From Costus lasius (taxonomy: Eukaryota; Streptophyta; Magnoliopsida; Zingiberales; Costaceae): a DNA stretch of 64,000 nt. Of this stretch, positions 11,640 through 22,892 are shown piece after piece (position 1 is the stretch's first letter; every line of letters starts with the position of its first letter). The stretch covers positions 13,906,001 to 13,970,000 of the forward strand of contig CM050453.2 of assembly GCA_027563935.2 (NCBI GenBank), read 5' to 3'. Under the pieces are notes generated by a model, which was not told the origin of the DNA, ran no database searches, and worked only from the letters and a program-made list of their open reading frames with translations. A program made the position numbers and the translations under genes.

Positions 11640-12060
11640 CAGTTAATTCAATGAAGATTGTAAAAGCTGTGATTAAATGACCTATTATTCCAAAAGCATA
11701 AGTTGTTAGGAAATGATCCAATTTGTACTTTCATGATCCATCTCACAAAAGCCATGTCTATGATCTGGCATCCTGCCTCATGCAAGTCAGATGAACTATG
11801 ACGTGCATGCAAGATATTTAATATGGCGGTTGATCCACAACCCTTAAAGGGGTCCACAATAGCAATGGAAAAGAACACAAGAATACCTAAAGAAGTAGCT
11901 TAAAAAAATGAAGGTGTCAACTCATAACCTCAATCCATAATACCATGAAAGTGTTTGATTGGGTGAATAATTAATCCAAAAGCTTAAGCTATCAAGAAAT
12001 AACTCAATTTATAAACTAATGATCTCGCAAACTACTTGCATGATCAAAAATGATAAACCA
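11640..12060. repeat. Diverged repeat pair in intron 4
   Basis: 'tattccaaaagcataagttg' with 'aaatgatccaattt' near 11685-11725 is echoed by 'taatccaaaagcttaagct' with 'aaataactcaattt' near 11970-12010. Both probably derive from one dispersed repeat family. No exon lies between exons 4 and 5. Confidence 0.45.
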
Positions 12061-12108
12061 TCAGTGATGTAAGAAAATTAAACAGAAGAACCACAAATTA
12101 ATACTTAC

Positions 12109-12177
12109 AGTGGCACCTCCATTATTTGCTGTCCAGGTATCATAAACCATTCTGCCTTCAAATTCTGGATCTGGGAT
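12109..12177 (-). CDS. AMP1: AMP1-like exon 4 (23 codons)
   Basis: Acceptor CTATTCAG and donor CACT|GTAAGT bound 69 bases encoding IPDPEFEGRMVYDTWTANN plus GGAT. This corresponds to the QDPD...VYDTW segment of the family. The splice phases agree with both neighbours. Confidence 0.85.
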
Positions 12178-12488
12178 CTGAATAGGAACATGAAAATATC
12201 ATAATTTATAATTGCACACAGAGATATCGGGTAGATATTTTCTAGCTGAGAGTAACAATCAAATTTGGCAACTCCTGGACTTTCAAATAAGCAAAGACAC
12301 TCATACAAGAATCAGTGGATCTCTTAAGGTTATGTTAGTCCGCAAAACAACAGAAGATATTTCAAATAATAGCATGATACAAAAATCTTCAGTGAGTTCA
12401 TTTATATGCAATCAACATGCTTATTGTTCTAGAAGTAGACAAAGTGTGTGCTTGAGATACGATTTCTTCGTTGATGTAATATAGTCAC

Positions 12489-12641
12489 CTGCTTTGTGAT
12501 TTGAATTAAAAGCTTGTCCAATTGGGGAGTTGAACCAGCAAAAAAGCCATCACCTTGAACAGCACAATCAACATTTAGGTACACCACAGCTTTTGAGGTC
12601 AACCATCCAAGGTTCTGTTCAACCCATTCATTAGATCCAAT
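12489..12641 (-). CDS. AMP1: AMP1-like exon 3
   Basis: Acceptor TTCTCAG and donor GCAG|GTGACT delimit 153 bases, 51 codons in phase 0. The translation opens [10 protein letters not shown], continues [16 protein letters not shown] and ends [15 protein letters not shown]. It carries the Asp metal ligand in NVDC (about residue 420). The match to the family order between WDAEEFG and the QDPD-type segment is unambiguous. Confidence 0.88.
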
Positions 12642-12934
12642 CTGAGAAAATGAACCACTGATTTAGATGATAAAACATATGCAAATAAATGTAAGGTGCT
12701 ATACACCAAGCTTTTAGATGAGAAATTTGACATGGGCCTCAAAAACATGACCATAATACTTGTGATGAATGATGTAAATCCATATATGACATTATAGAGC
12801 TTGTATATCGTCTTACATGCACACGCATTATATGTAGGTAGGCAATACAACAAAGTTTTTTGTACCAGCATGTACCAGCACTGTATTGACACTCTACAAT
12901 GACAATACCAGCCAATACTATTAAAATATATATG

Positions 12935-12935
<1 letters not shown>

Positions 12936-12977
<42 letters not shown>
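12936..12977. repeat. (AT)n microsatellite in intron 2
   Basis: About 40 bases of near-perfect AT dinucleotides. Confidence 0.9.
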
Positions 12978-12980
<3 letters not shown>

Positions 12981-13025
12981 TATATACCAATATCGGCACA
13001 AGATCGAATTGATATATACCACATA

Positions 13026-13214
13026 AACTAAGGTTTAAAGAACTATTCCGTACCAGGCGGTAGACCGGTACATGGTTAGTGCCAGCTATATAAGTATATA
13101 TTTTTTTTTCTTTTTAATGACCGGTATAATTGGTACCATATGTCGATATCATTGGTATGGTACCGATGTGTACCAGTCTAGTGAAGAACCGGTATACTAT
13201 TACAAACCTTAGTT
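13026..13214. mobile_element. Possible MITE in intron 2 of the AMP1-like gene
   Basis: AACTAAGGTTT at 13026 and its exact inverse AAACCTTAGTT at 13204 enclose about 190 bases rich in GGTACCG/CCGGTA motifs. The interior resembles in texture the subterminal parts of the hAT element at 366-1732. A target-site duplication is not evident, so the boundaries are tentative. Confidence 0.4.
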
Positions 13215-13587
13215 CAAACTCATTTTTAAAACCTTTGAATAGGAGTAGGATTACCACTACATATGTTGAGCATGAAATTGTGTAGGTGAGGACTGATGCG
13301 AACTGAGAAACTCGAATTCAAATATGATGAAAGAAGCCACAGCCCAACTTCTAGTAATAGAAGCTGTTAACATAGACAGTACCCGAATTAGTTATGTGGT
13401 ATTTCAATTATTTCAATTAAAGCAGTTCCATTTGGATTGACAAAGTTGATCAGTGCTAAAAATTTTAAAGCAAAACTTCAGGTCCCTTTATAGCTAAATT
13501 TAAATCCAAAAATTCAGCAAAAACAAAAGTTAAAAAAAATGTATGTCCACTACAAACATATTGCAGCATACAAAGAGTTAAATTCAC

Positions 13588-13830
13588 CATTCCAAATTCC
13601 TCAGCATCCCAGCTACACAGAATTATCGTCCTTCGAGGTCTCCAACCTGTGCGCAACAAACTCCCATATCGACGGGCTACATCAAGGAGAGCAGCAGTTC
13701 CACTATTAGGGTCTACAGCACCAAATGTCCATGCATCTCTGTGGTTGCCAAGGATGATGTAACGATCTGGCTCCTCTCTTCCCTTTATGATACCAAAGAT
13801 ATTTTGAATCTTTGCCAACTTTCTAGCTTC
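13588..13830 (-). CDS. AMP1: AMP1-like exon 2: catalytic core of the M28 domain
   Basis: Acceptor TTAAG and donor ATG|GTGAAT bound 243 bases, exactly 81 codons in phase 0. It contains [16 protein letters not shown] with the zinc-ligand His (about residue 344) and the bridging Asp (about 354), and WDAEEFG with the general-base Glu and second zinc-ligand Glu (about 391-392). All residues needed in this segment are intact, and no stop or frameshift is present. The open frame runs past the donor for some 40 codons, but that extension has no family similarity. Confidence 0.9.
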
Positions 13831-14790
13831 CTTAATGAAGATCATAGAAAACATTATATTATGGATATTTTAGTGAAGGCATGAAAATAGAAGGATAACT
13901 TTGGCATTCAAGTAGCTGAAGTTCAATTGTACAAGGACAAACACCACAAAAAAAAAAAGATTGTTGAGACATCGCAGAGTTGACAAAAAAGGTCTACAAA
14001 TTCATCGAAATAAGCATATGCATGAATTTAGACTGATGGTAATATTGGAATGACTTATTTGATCATTACATGAAATCATGACACACGAAGCTACCTCAAA
14101 CAAGAACATTTATAAAGTTGTTCGTAGCAATCCTTGGACAATCTCATGCCACCATAATTCCAAGACTAGTTAAGTAGCCGTGCAAAGGGTCCAAAACAAA
14201 ACAAAAATTGCATGCTATTATGGTTATATACATAGTTTTATTGTGCTAGTAAAATGAATAAATTTCAATAGTGGACATCCTATCAAAAAGATAGCACTTG
14301 TAGACTGAAATGAAGAGAAAACAGTTGTTGATCTTATCAATGATTCACTTAGACAGCAATATTTGCAATATGGGACCACCAGAAATACGATTGGATAATT
14401 AGCTGCGTGAAACTATTAATTGTGATGGCAACACCAAACCAATCCGTGTAATTGAGAAAATGACAAGTACACGTACTCATACAGATCCTAGTATTCTTAG
14501 ATGATGTGGACCCAATGCATGACATAATTATTACAAAAAATGCCTTTTATATCTATTAGTCATTAATTTCTCAAGGAAGGACCACTCACATAAGCCGAAG
14601 TATAAAACTGCCACAAGGAATGAAAAAGGACGTGAGCAGTTTGCGTAAAATGTACAACATAGCAAGTTGAAGCAATCAGTTAACAACATACTCTAAATGA
14701 AATCGATGGCTAGGATAAGCACAAGAAACAGAACCACCATCTACAGCCGTACAAAAGGAGATTACTGAAACCATCGACGGTAGAGATTAC
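13831..14790. other. Intron 1 of the AMP1-like gene
   Basis: AT-rich, GT-AG bounded, about 960 bases. No coding or repeat feature recognised. Confidence 0.75.
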
Positions 14791-15733
14791 CTGATAGGTG
14801 AAGTTGACCAAAGAGGGGCCTGGTCCGACACCGGTGTCCGCTGAAAAGGGTAAATTCTCTCTCCACTCACTCGGCATCGAGGGCCCACCAAGCGTTCTCA
14901 GAATCTCCACCGCCACCGCCTCCGCCACCGGCATCGATGAAATACTCGGGAACCGCCTCTTTACCTCCTCCTCATTAGCGCCTAGCCTCTCTCCGCCGCC
15001 GTGCTGCACTGCGTAGGGTGCCGCCCAACCAGGAGTCAGCGGATCGCCGATCCCACCAAGCAACACGGTTCCCCTCTCCACACCGCCGCCGTCGGCCACT
15101 TTAAACATCAGCACCGCCACCGCCCCTCTCGCCTCGGCCGTCACCACCACCGACGCCCGGCTCCCCCCGCCACGCCGGGCAATAGCGATGCGTCCCTTGA
15201 CTTGGACACCCAGCCGATCGAGCGCGCGGTAATCCTCCTCGCGGCCGTAATTGACGTAAACGGCGGGAGCGAGTGCGGAACCGGAGGGAGAGTACGCATG
15301 GTAGGGTGGGACGGCGACGGTAGCGGGGTCGGCGGGCTCGGTGAGGGGTAGGTGCTTCAGGAGGGTGCCATCGGGGCGGAGGAGAGAGAGGGAGGCGGAG
15401 GCGGGATAGGAGAGGAGGGGGAAGTAATCAGCAGTAAGGGTGCGGAGGCCAGAGGCACGTAGATGGGTGAGGACGTAGGAAGCGGCGGTAGCGGCGGAGG
15501 GGGGTACCGGCGAGGTGGGGGCGGAGGGTGAGGGCGCGGAGGTGGGCGGCGATGGTGGCATTGGCACCGGGGGAGAGGGAGAGGAAGAGGCGATGAGCAG
15601 CAACGAGGGCGTCTTGGGGACGGTGGTGGGAGGAAGAAGAGGGAGTGAGGAAGGAGTAGACGAGAAGGAGAAGGAGGAGGAGGAAGGGAAGAAGGAGGGA
15701 GGCGCGGTGGGAGTGGGAAGGGGTGGGATGCAT
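14791..15733 (-). CDS. AMP1: AMP1-like exon 1: membrane anchor and PA domain
   Basis: The start codon at 15733 precedes a short basic/His-rich tail and a leucine-rich segment (residues about 12-29), the expected type II signal anchor. Residues about 60-78 read [20 protein letters not shown], typical of the family N-terminus. Residues about 155-210 ([10 protein letters not shown], then [11 protein letters not shown]) are the PA domain. The exon ends NFTYQ at a donor GTAATC (phase 0). The frame changes after residue 78: a six-base G run at 15499-15504 (C on the coding strand) is one longer than needed. With one base fewer, the upstream and downstream family matches join seamlessly and the exon is 942 bases, exactly 314 codons. 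It is very GC-rich. Confidence 0.85.
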
Positions 15734-15823
15734 TTGGGGAGGAGGAGAAGGTTCGAGATTGATGGGAGAGCTGGGAAGGAGGCAGAAGAGACGTTGGAGG
15801 TAGATAGGGGTGGCTTTCAGTAT

Positions 15824-15832
15824 CTTTAAATA
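15824..15832 (-). promoter_or_regulatory. Possible TATA box of the AMP1-like gene
   Basis: The minus strand reads TATTTAAAG about 90 bases upstream of the start codon, a reasonable plant TATA position for a short 5' leader. There is no other support. Confidence 0.3.
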
Positions 15833-16128
15833 ATAGTAATAAATACATAGTGATGATAATGCGCTGCTGATATGGAATGCGATTATGCGAAGGTGGTGCT
15901 CTCTTTTTCTTTCTTGTATTTTTATTTTTTCTTCAGCCGGTGAGTGCGAATGGAGATGGCTCGTGATCGGGCGACACCTGAGATTTCGATGCAGGCAGGC
16001 GACGAGCGGAGGTGGTTCGTGATCGCCCAATTGTAGTTATCAGTTCTAGAAAACCAATTCTATTACTTTAACTTTGAAACTAAATAACTAGTTTTTTAAT
16101 GCTATTAATTATTGGTTTTTAGTTAATC

Positions 16129-16371
16129 ATTAAGTTTCATATAATCATCTATATAACCTATCTACATAATAAAAATATATTATAAACTTATAATATCATT
16201 AATTAATTTATGATCAATTCATTAATGTTTTTAAGTTTACCCATGAATACATTAAGTTTCATAGAATCATCTATATAACCTAGATACATAATAAAAATAT
16301 ATTACAAACTTATAATATCATCAATTTATTTATGATCAATTCATCAATGTTTTTAGGTTTACCTATGAATT
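16129..16371. repeat. 122-bp tandem duplication
   Basis: 'attaagtttcat' at 16129 and again at 16251 each start a segment running through 'aatcatctatataacct', 'cataataaaaatatatta' and 'atgatcaattcat' to 'tttacc.atgaat'. The copies differ at about ten positions. It lies upstream of the AMP1-like gene on its 5' side. Confidence 0.85.
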
Positions 16372-16633
16372 TGATAGACACAGGTTACGAGTTTTTTTAG
16401 TTTTAATTGGTAGTCTATTTTATTATTTACTCTAATTTATAGTGATTTCATAATTTCAAAATTAGATTTATGCTATGCAATATAATTAGTTTGTATTAGT
16501 TAGGTCATTTCCTCATACAATACATGACTAGTATCGTGTAGGTAAGCAAAACATATATAACTAAAATTAATATGTACCAAACATGTACTTTATAAACTAT
16601 GATCAAATACTTTATAAACCATGATCAAGTATC

Positions 16634-16636
<3 letters not shown>

Positions 16637-16701
<65 letters not shown>
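16637..16701. repeat. (AT)n microsatellite
   Basis: About 65 bases of uninterrupted TA dinucleotides. Confidence 0.95.
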
Positions 16702-16703
<2 letters not shown>

Positions 16704-17220
16704 ACAGTGTACTACGTCTAGTACCCTATCATACCTCGTGCATAATAGCACAACTGTATACAGATAACAATATGGTCTACGAGGTGATCCTCCATAGCAC
16801 TATATGGATTTGGACCCAAAATATGTCCGACTGGCACTCCAGCATGACGGAGCCGAAGGAGTCCAAGAGGCCCAAGGAGACCAAGAAGACATGTCATCAG
16901 ACTCCCCACGGGCCATGCGCGTGAATAGCCCAGAAGTGCAAGAAGACCCTGTTCCTCACACTGTTCGATGCTCTCAACGTTCTTCCCAGCCCTCTGACGG
17001 TTTTGTGGGGGTTATCAGCCCGTCATCAACCATGTCAATGCCTCTCCAATTGATAAACTTGACAACGAGGCCTTCCGAAGTACCGACGAACGACCATTAC
17101 CACAACTGGGTGCTCAACACCAGCCAAGAGTCAGCCAACACGGTCCAGAATCAGCCCACCATTAGCAAGTTTTGTTGCTTCATCATCGCTTGCTTGGAGA
17201 TGGTGTGAGCCCAATCCATG
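16702..17220. other. Unassigned sequence upstream of a gypsy LTR
   Basis: It contains an open frame at 16804-17208 on the plus strand of 134 codons without a recognisable domain. It may be U3 sequence of the LTR that follows, or flanking DNA. I do not call a gene here. Confidence 0.3.
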
Positions 17221-18030
17221 TGTTGACATCATGCGCTGACATCATCACTTACGCTTTAGTTGGTAGGATTCTTATTCCAGCATCTTTTACTTTTAGGTTG
17301 TTAGGGGGTGGTTGGCTTATCCAACTACCCTTGCCATGCATTTTGTGTGAGATTGTTATGCGTTTGTTTGCACTCGTGTCATGTATTTTGTGTGAGCTCG
17401 TCATGTCTCTTGTGTGAGCTCTTGTCATGTGTTTTGTGAGCTCCCTCTCTTCCCCTATAAAAGGGAGTGGAGACTAGTTGCTTTTTCGGCTTACCAGTTT
17501 GCTACTTAGTAGTAGCCTCCAAGTGAGTGGGAGCCTACTAAGTTCCTCATGGTAGCTCCGAGTGAGGATTGAGTGCTTGTAAACACAGCTGGGCCGCTTG
17601 AGTGACTTGTATTTTGAGGGTCCTTCCCACTTGGTGTTCGAATCAAAGTTACGAGGTATATACTACCTCTTCCTTTTTGATTGCTAGTGTTCACACTTAG
17701 TGTTGTTTGCTTGTGGATGTACCTAGGGCGGACGGTTGAAGCTAGATCCGCCGCTCCACTATGGTTGCTTGTTGCTGCGCTTGCTGAAAGATTGGCTCGC
17801 TTGAGAGAGGTTAGTAGTTTCTTTAAGTTAAGCCATGGTTTCTTGGTGCTTCCGGTATTACTCAAATAGTATTCTACTCGATTTTTTTCATCATGTTTTC
17901 ATCGACGGTTTTCTCTCCGACGTGTTTCTCTTCCCTCGTCTAACGCCCCTTTCACGCTTTCTGCATCATAAGTTCCACCACCTTAGAGTACGGCATATAA
18001 AGACCACCCCTCCTACAATACGCTCTATCA
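17221..18030 (+). mobile_element. 5' LTR of Ty3/gypsy element G (left edge uncertain)
   Basis: The right edge is set by CTCTATCA (18030) followed three bases later by a tRNA-Met primer site. A promoter-like CTATAAAAGG at 17455 lies well placed for LTR transcription. The left edge is a guess at a TG (17221); it could lie up to several hundred bases further left. Confidence 0.5.
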
Positions 18031-18033
18031 TTT

Positions 18034-18051
18034 TGGTATTAGAGCCAGGTT
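18034..18051 (+). other. Primer-binding site of element G (tRNA-iMet)
   Basis: TGGTATTAGAGCCAGGTT matches the canonical TGGTATCAGAGC primer site with one change. It confirms plus-strand orientation. Confidence 0.85.
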
Positions 18052-18145
18052 GTGACTAACTCTTGTCTGGTCAGGCCGGTCTTCCTTGCATTGCATTCAT
18101 TTGGTTTTCTCAGAGCTTATTTTCTACATTCGCATCATTTGCATC

Positions 18146-19264
18146 ATGACTACTAGGTCAGGAACCCCTTACCAACCTACGGTGCCTGTCCCGACGGAAG
18201 AAGGGACAATGACCCAAGTTGAGTCTAAGGATGGGTTGTCTATGCGTATGACCGCATTGGAGTCATTGGTCCAGTAACTCATTGTTGAGATCCAACAAGA
18301 TTGTGCCCAGCGAGCGGCAACTCGCCATGAGCAACCTGAGATGAAGCCTTCACCTCGAGTGGCCTGACCTTTGTCGGGTCGTGAGTTAGACCGTAATCCT
18401 GACCACGAGTTTGAGCCCCCTTTTGATCCGTTTGATGATGAATCTGAGTGGGCCATGGAAAGGCCCCAACCCAGGTTTAGAGACACTAAAGACCAAGATG
18501 GTGAGGACATTCGGCGCCTTGTCCGCATGTCCCCCAAACATTTTGAGGGTAGTCGTGATCCACAGGTATTCCTTGAGTGGACTGCCAACATGGATCGGTA
18601 CTTTGAGTGGGTTCGCATGGATGAGCGAACCCGAGTTATGTTTGCACGCATGATGCTGTGAAGCACAGCCCGCTTGCATTGGGAAAATGTTGAGCACCAA
18701 AATCGAGTTTCCCACATCCCCTCTATCATTAGGTGAGACGAGATGAAGGCACACATGAAGGAAAAATATGTGCCCTCGTCCTATAAGCAACGGCTTTTGG
18801 ACCAATACTGTGCGCTGACCCAAGGGTCCGGAACCGTAGACGAGTTCATGACTCAGTTTAATGACCTATACACTATCGTCGTGCCATTACCGAGGACCCA
18901 GCCCTGATCCTCACATGTTTTAATAATGGCCTCCGAGCTGATATCCGGAGGGCTTTGAGTGCTTACCCACTTGAGGGTCTTGATCCCACATACCAGCGTG
19001 CCGCAACATCGAGGCTGACCTTCGGATTCAGTCTCATCGACCGGATTTTGTGCCGGTTCGTCGCCCTAGTGGACCTTTTGCGAGTCACCTGACTCGAGCT
19101 GAACCCATGTCTCACCTAGGTCCTAGACGAGCTAGCCAGCCCGATGCTCCACCCTCTCGCCCCACTTGGGAAGAGAAGGGTAAGAGCTCTGTCACTAGTG
19201 GACCCTCGCGGGTCATTTGTCACCACTCCAACCAAACCAGTCATTATATGCGTGAGTGTCCCTA
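18146..19264 (+). pseudogene. Degenerate gag of Ty3/gypsy element G
   Basis: The frame starts at 18146 (MTTRSGTPYQPT). It contains the gag core SPKHFEGSRDPQVFLEW, an EMKAHMKEKYVP segment and a remnant of a zinc knuckle (CHHSNQTSHYMREC near 19220, where the second Cys is replaced by His). Retroviral-type gag binds the element RNA and builds its particle. Stops interrupt it after LESLVQ (18275), before PLSGRE (18368), after ARMML (18659) and inside IIR-DEMKAHM (about 18735), with a frame change near 18890-19050. Several stops are TGA or TAA where TGG, CGA or CAA is expected, as cytosine deamination produces. It is non-functional. Confidence 0.8.
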
Positions 19265-19405
19265 ACATTCACTCCATGTGGGCAAGGAGCGTCGTCCTTC
19301 TATTGCCGCTGTGTGCCTTGCTAGCGAATCCTCACCTACTCCCCACGATGCTGAGTGTTATATTAGTGAGGATGAGGCCACACACTCGACTCTAGCTGTT
19401 GTTCG

Positions 19406-19915
19406 TTGCACTTTCATGCAGCCACCCCTACTGAGGATTGGAGACACACTAGTCTCTTTTACACTTACATTAAGTGTAACAGACACTCGTGCAAGATAGT
19501 TATCGATGGAGGCAGTAGCCTCAATGTGGTGTCTAGGATTGCCATCACTAGGTTTGGTCTCCCCATGGAACCTCACCCCAAGCCACACTCCATTGCTTGG
19601 GTTGATGCCTCAAACCTACCTGTTACCTATCGCTGCCATGTTCCGATTGGGTTCGGTGAGTATCGAGAGAAGGTTTGGTGCAATGTCATGTCCATGGATG
19701 TCACCCATGTGTTGCTTGGGCGCCCGTGGTTGTATAACCGTGATGTTGTCTATTACGGCCGGTCCAACACTTACATTTTCGAACACAATGGCCGGAAGAT
19801 TGGTCTGAACCCCACTCCCCCTAAGGAACTACGGGCCTCCACATCAATGGGGATTGTTGCCCCGACACCGCCTGCCAAGCAAGTAACCTTAGTGCGCACC
19901 TCCGCGTTGCTGTAG
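19406..19915 (+). pseudogene. Aspartic protease region of element G
   Basis: The translation contains KIVIDGGSSLNVVS, the retroviral-type protease active-site segment with the usual D(T/S)G as DGG, and later VTHVLLGRPWLYNRDV, the conserved second half. The enzyme would cut the Gag-Pol polyprotein. It is closed by a TAG after TSALL (19915), where the polyprotein should continue into reverse transcriptase. Confidence 0.8.
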
Positions 19916-19948
19916 GAGGCACGTGATTCTAAGGTTGTACAGGCACTT

Positions 19949-20196
19949 ATGGTACATGAGGTGTCCGATGTCACCCCTTCACCTCAGCCCACTGTACCGA
20001 CGGAGGTTGCAGCCCTCCTTGAGGAGTTCATGGACATCTCCCCTACGGACTTGCCCATAGGTCTGCCCCCCGATCGCGAGATCCAGCATATGATCAACTT
20101 TGTCCCGGGATCGAGTATCCCAAACCTGCCCCATCACCGTCTGAACCCAACGGAGCACGCTGAGCTCCAACGCCAAGTGGACGACCTGTTGTCCAA
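19949..20196 (+). pseudogene. Reverse transcriptase N-terminus of element G, cut by element X
   Basis: LPPDREIQHMINFVPGSSIP and LNPTEHAELQRQVDDLLS are the standard leader of Ty3/gypsy reverse transcriptase. The frame reads into element X immediately after DLLS. The rest of the enzyme resumes at 31613, where AAAGGG restores [11 protein letters not shown] across the two sides. Confidence 0.88.
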
Positions 20197-21373
20197 TGTT
20201 GTAGTCCGCAAAGTGCACGGATACTCGAAGTAATATTTAAGATATCGAACCACAGAGACCTACGTGTTAAGTATCAAATAATTATTTTCTCACTAGCTAA
20301 ACAAATCGAATATGATGAAAGTAAATGATCAGATAGTGTGCAGATAATCAGAGAGAAAGAATTGAGACTAGGGTTCATCCACCTTAATACCTATGACTAG
20401 ATATAATTAAATGTTCATCAATCTATTTTTGTTATGGTAAAGATATAGTTTACTTAATAAAGAGATTAACTCACCCTCGCGCAGTCATCTTACAAAGAAC
20501 GATCCTCACTCTCGTGCAAAATCTATTCAATGTTTAATAAAAGTAAACTTTGATCAAAGAGATTAAGAATCACTCTCGTGCATTCCATCTCAATATCAAG
20601 ATCTCAAGCAAAACTAAGCACTCTCGTACCTTAGTTTCACAGGTTTTACTTAAGGTATTCTAACAATCAAATATCTATCTCTAGTATATTTTTATGTCTA
20701 AAACAATAATAATTTCTAGGTCAAAACATCAACAAGCATTAAACTTCTAAAATCTAAAGATAAGAACACAACTAATCTTTTACGATGAGTTCCTACCATA
20801 AATTCTAGGGTTCCAAGTTTAGTGGTATCATCTTCTCAGTCCATAACACAAAACTCTAAAACATGCTAATGCATGAAACTACAAACGATTAAAGGCATTA
20901 ATCTCTTAAGTAAAATTACCATATCAAGAATATTTTGATGAAATAGAGATTATCTAGCCATTGAAATATCAAGGGGATTACTCCCTTTGTCCTAAAAGAT
21001 GTCTAAGCTAGCATGAAAAAGAAATTACAATAATCCATAGTTTAGAACAATCAGAAATCAAAGAGAAAGGGTAGAAGTTACAAAACAGGGCTGTAATGAA
21101 AATTACAGCCCGTAATTTTGCGAGTGAACAGTGGCGGCGCCCACTCTTTTGTCGATTTCTCCCTCAATCGGACTCCTTTTGATCTGAAACTTCTGGGGTA
21201 TTGTCTCCTCCTCCAAGCGAAGCTTCACCGTCAAAATCGTGGCCTGAGGTGGTCTCTACACCTCTCGGCGTGAGGCCGAGCCCTAGGGACGCCTCCCTCG
21301 ATTTCTCTCTCGATTCTTCGTAAAATTGGGGCTTTTGGTGCCTTTATCTTCTCCTCGTTGAGATGAGTCCGCA
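20197..21373 (-). mobile_element. 3' LTR of element X, truncated
   Basis: It matches the 5' LTR from its U5 end as far as GAGTCCGCA (21373). The remaining 405 bases or so of U3 (present at 31207-31612) are missing here and do not reappear at 26303 after the inserted block. The break lies between two copies of GTCCGCA (21367 and 21382). Confidence 0.85.
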
Positions 21374-21375
21374 AC

Positions 21376-22892
21376 TGACACTGTCCGCAAGTGCACGGAA
21401 ATGTCGCAGTAATATAAAAGATATCGTCTCCCACAGGGAACAAGGTGAGTATTAAAAAATCTAATTCTTAGAATCTAAGCTAATCAAATCGTGGTTTTTT
21501 AGAGCTTGAAAACTAAAATTAAGCAGGACAATAAACAAGAAATCAAACAACTGCGATAGGGAAAATATATGAGAGATAATATCAGGGCAAAGGTTTCCAC
21601 CACTCTGACGATTTCACTTGCGCTAGAAATAAATGTTAATTACTTGGATTTACAGATATGCATAAGGAATCTACCCTATGGTACAAGGTGCCCTCTTTCG
21701 AGTGTACACCCCGGTATTTGCCTAGAACGTCTCATACTTTCGCGGTGGACCGTTCTAGATAAACCCATTGGGTTCCGTGGTAGATTATGAACCCTCGAGC
21801 AAAGAACACGCACTTTCGCATCGCGTCTTCACAAGATTCACATAGAGGATCGGTCGTTACGGTCGAACTTTCGTTATGGACCGTAACAACTATGACATGA
21901 CAATACTTGGCTAAAGTAAAGATCAAGAAATAAATACATCTAGTGAAATATGCTCAGAATATGATCCAAATAACAAGATTAAAACAAGTGTTGCAAACAG
22001 AAATCGTCAGAGGGCTTCAACCTAGCCCCGATACAAAGTTTACGCTACAACCATCGTTGAATCACTAAAAATCCTCTCTATAAACATAGGAAAATTACAG
22101 GAAAAGGTTTCTAGGAGGGAGGAGAAGATAAACCGAACGAAATAACCCAGGATTGCAAGGTTCCGATGATCAATTCTTCAAAAATCCGCTCGAAGTCGCT
22201 GAATCGCCGTGTTCTTCCGCCCTAGCCGCTTCGTCACCCGATTGCCTCCTCGATTAGGTCACGAAATTTAGGGCTTTTATATTCTTTCTCTTCACCTCGA
22301 AGTAAGCTTTTCAAAAGTCCTCACTTGCTAAATTTGGACTTGAATCGGGTTCAAAATCGCCAAAATACTGAATTGGTGTCGGTCAACTCGCCCTAACTCG
22401 CCTTTTCCTCGATTGCTCCTCAAATATGGCACGATAATTAGGGATTTTATATTCTTTGCCATCTCCTTTGAATCAGCTTTCCATAGAATCCTCACTTGCT
22501 AAATTTGGAGTTGAATCGGACCGGGAATCAGCGAAAGACCGAGTGGAGGTCGTGCTATTCCGCCGCCTTCACGGGTGAACCCGCACCAAGTGGTGAAGTG
22601 CTCGGAGATGTTTTGTTGAGAAATAATCACAGGTGAACCCCGTGGGGTTCACCTACCGGTGAAAGCCTGACGTAGTTCTGTGCAGATATCTCCAGATGAG
22701 ATCACAGGTGAACCCCATGGGGTTCACCTGCCAGTGAAGTGTGCGGCAGCTTTCAAAAACTTTGACATCATCGGTGAACCTCGTCGGGTTCACCAGGCAG
22801 TGACGCACGCGCTGAAATCCTTCCTTCGGCAAGATCACGGGTGAACCCCGTGGGGTTCACCTGGCCGTGAAGTCCAGAGAAGGCTCCGATTG
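21376..22892 (-). mobile_element. LTR-Y copy 1 (minus orientation), U3 tip missing
   Basis: It begins TGACACTGTCCGCAAGTGC and is homologous over its length to 40752-42325 (same orientation) and, inverted, to about 24957-26302. It contains four 22-24-bp inverted motifs of the GGTGAACCCC..GGGGTTCACC type at about 22631, 22707, 22770 and 22839. It ends at GCTCCGATTG, where an unrelated TGTTACACCC sequence starts. Confidence 0.8.

Larger units (their letters stand above)
11432..15733 (-). pseudogene. AMP1: AMP1-like glutamate carboxypeptidase (M28), 5' part with a frameshift
   Basis: Five exons joined by GT-AG introns give a protein closely resembling plant AMP1 / animal glutamate carboxypeptidase II: a type II membrane peptidase with PA, M28 catalytic and C-terminal dimerisation domains. 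In Arabidopsis AMP1 acts at the endoplasmic reticulum and limits meristem size. Here exons 1-5 encode about 499 residues; the family is usually about 700. Four of the five metal-site residues are present; the last (His in a YHT motif) and the dimerisation domain were not found down to position 1. A run of six G at 15499-15504 adds one base and shifts frame in exon 1. The gene is therefore either broken and 3'-truncated, or a working gene with a base-call error and a very long last intron continuing past the window. The family assignment is firm; the pseudogene status is not. The symbol is by family resemblance. Confidence 0.8.

Noticed and set aside
14798..15829. Plus-strand ORFs (14798-15016, 15001-15351, 15515-15829) opposite AMP1 exon 1
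   Set aside because: GC-rich antisense shadows of the real exon with low-complexity Gly/Arg/His products.
15357..15848. Minus-strand Pro/Ser-rich 163-codon ORF
   Set aside because: It is another frame of AMP1 exon 1; the adjacent frames carry the family similarity.
16804..17208. 134-codon plus-strand ORF before the G LTR
   Set aside because: No domain recognised and no codon-use argument; could equally be U3 sequence.
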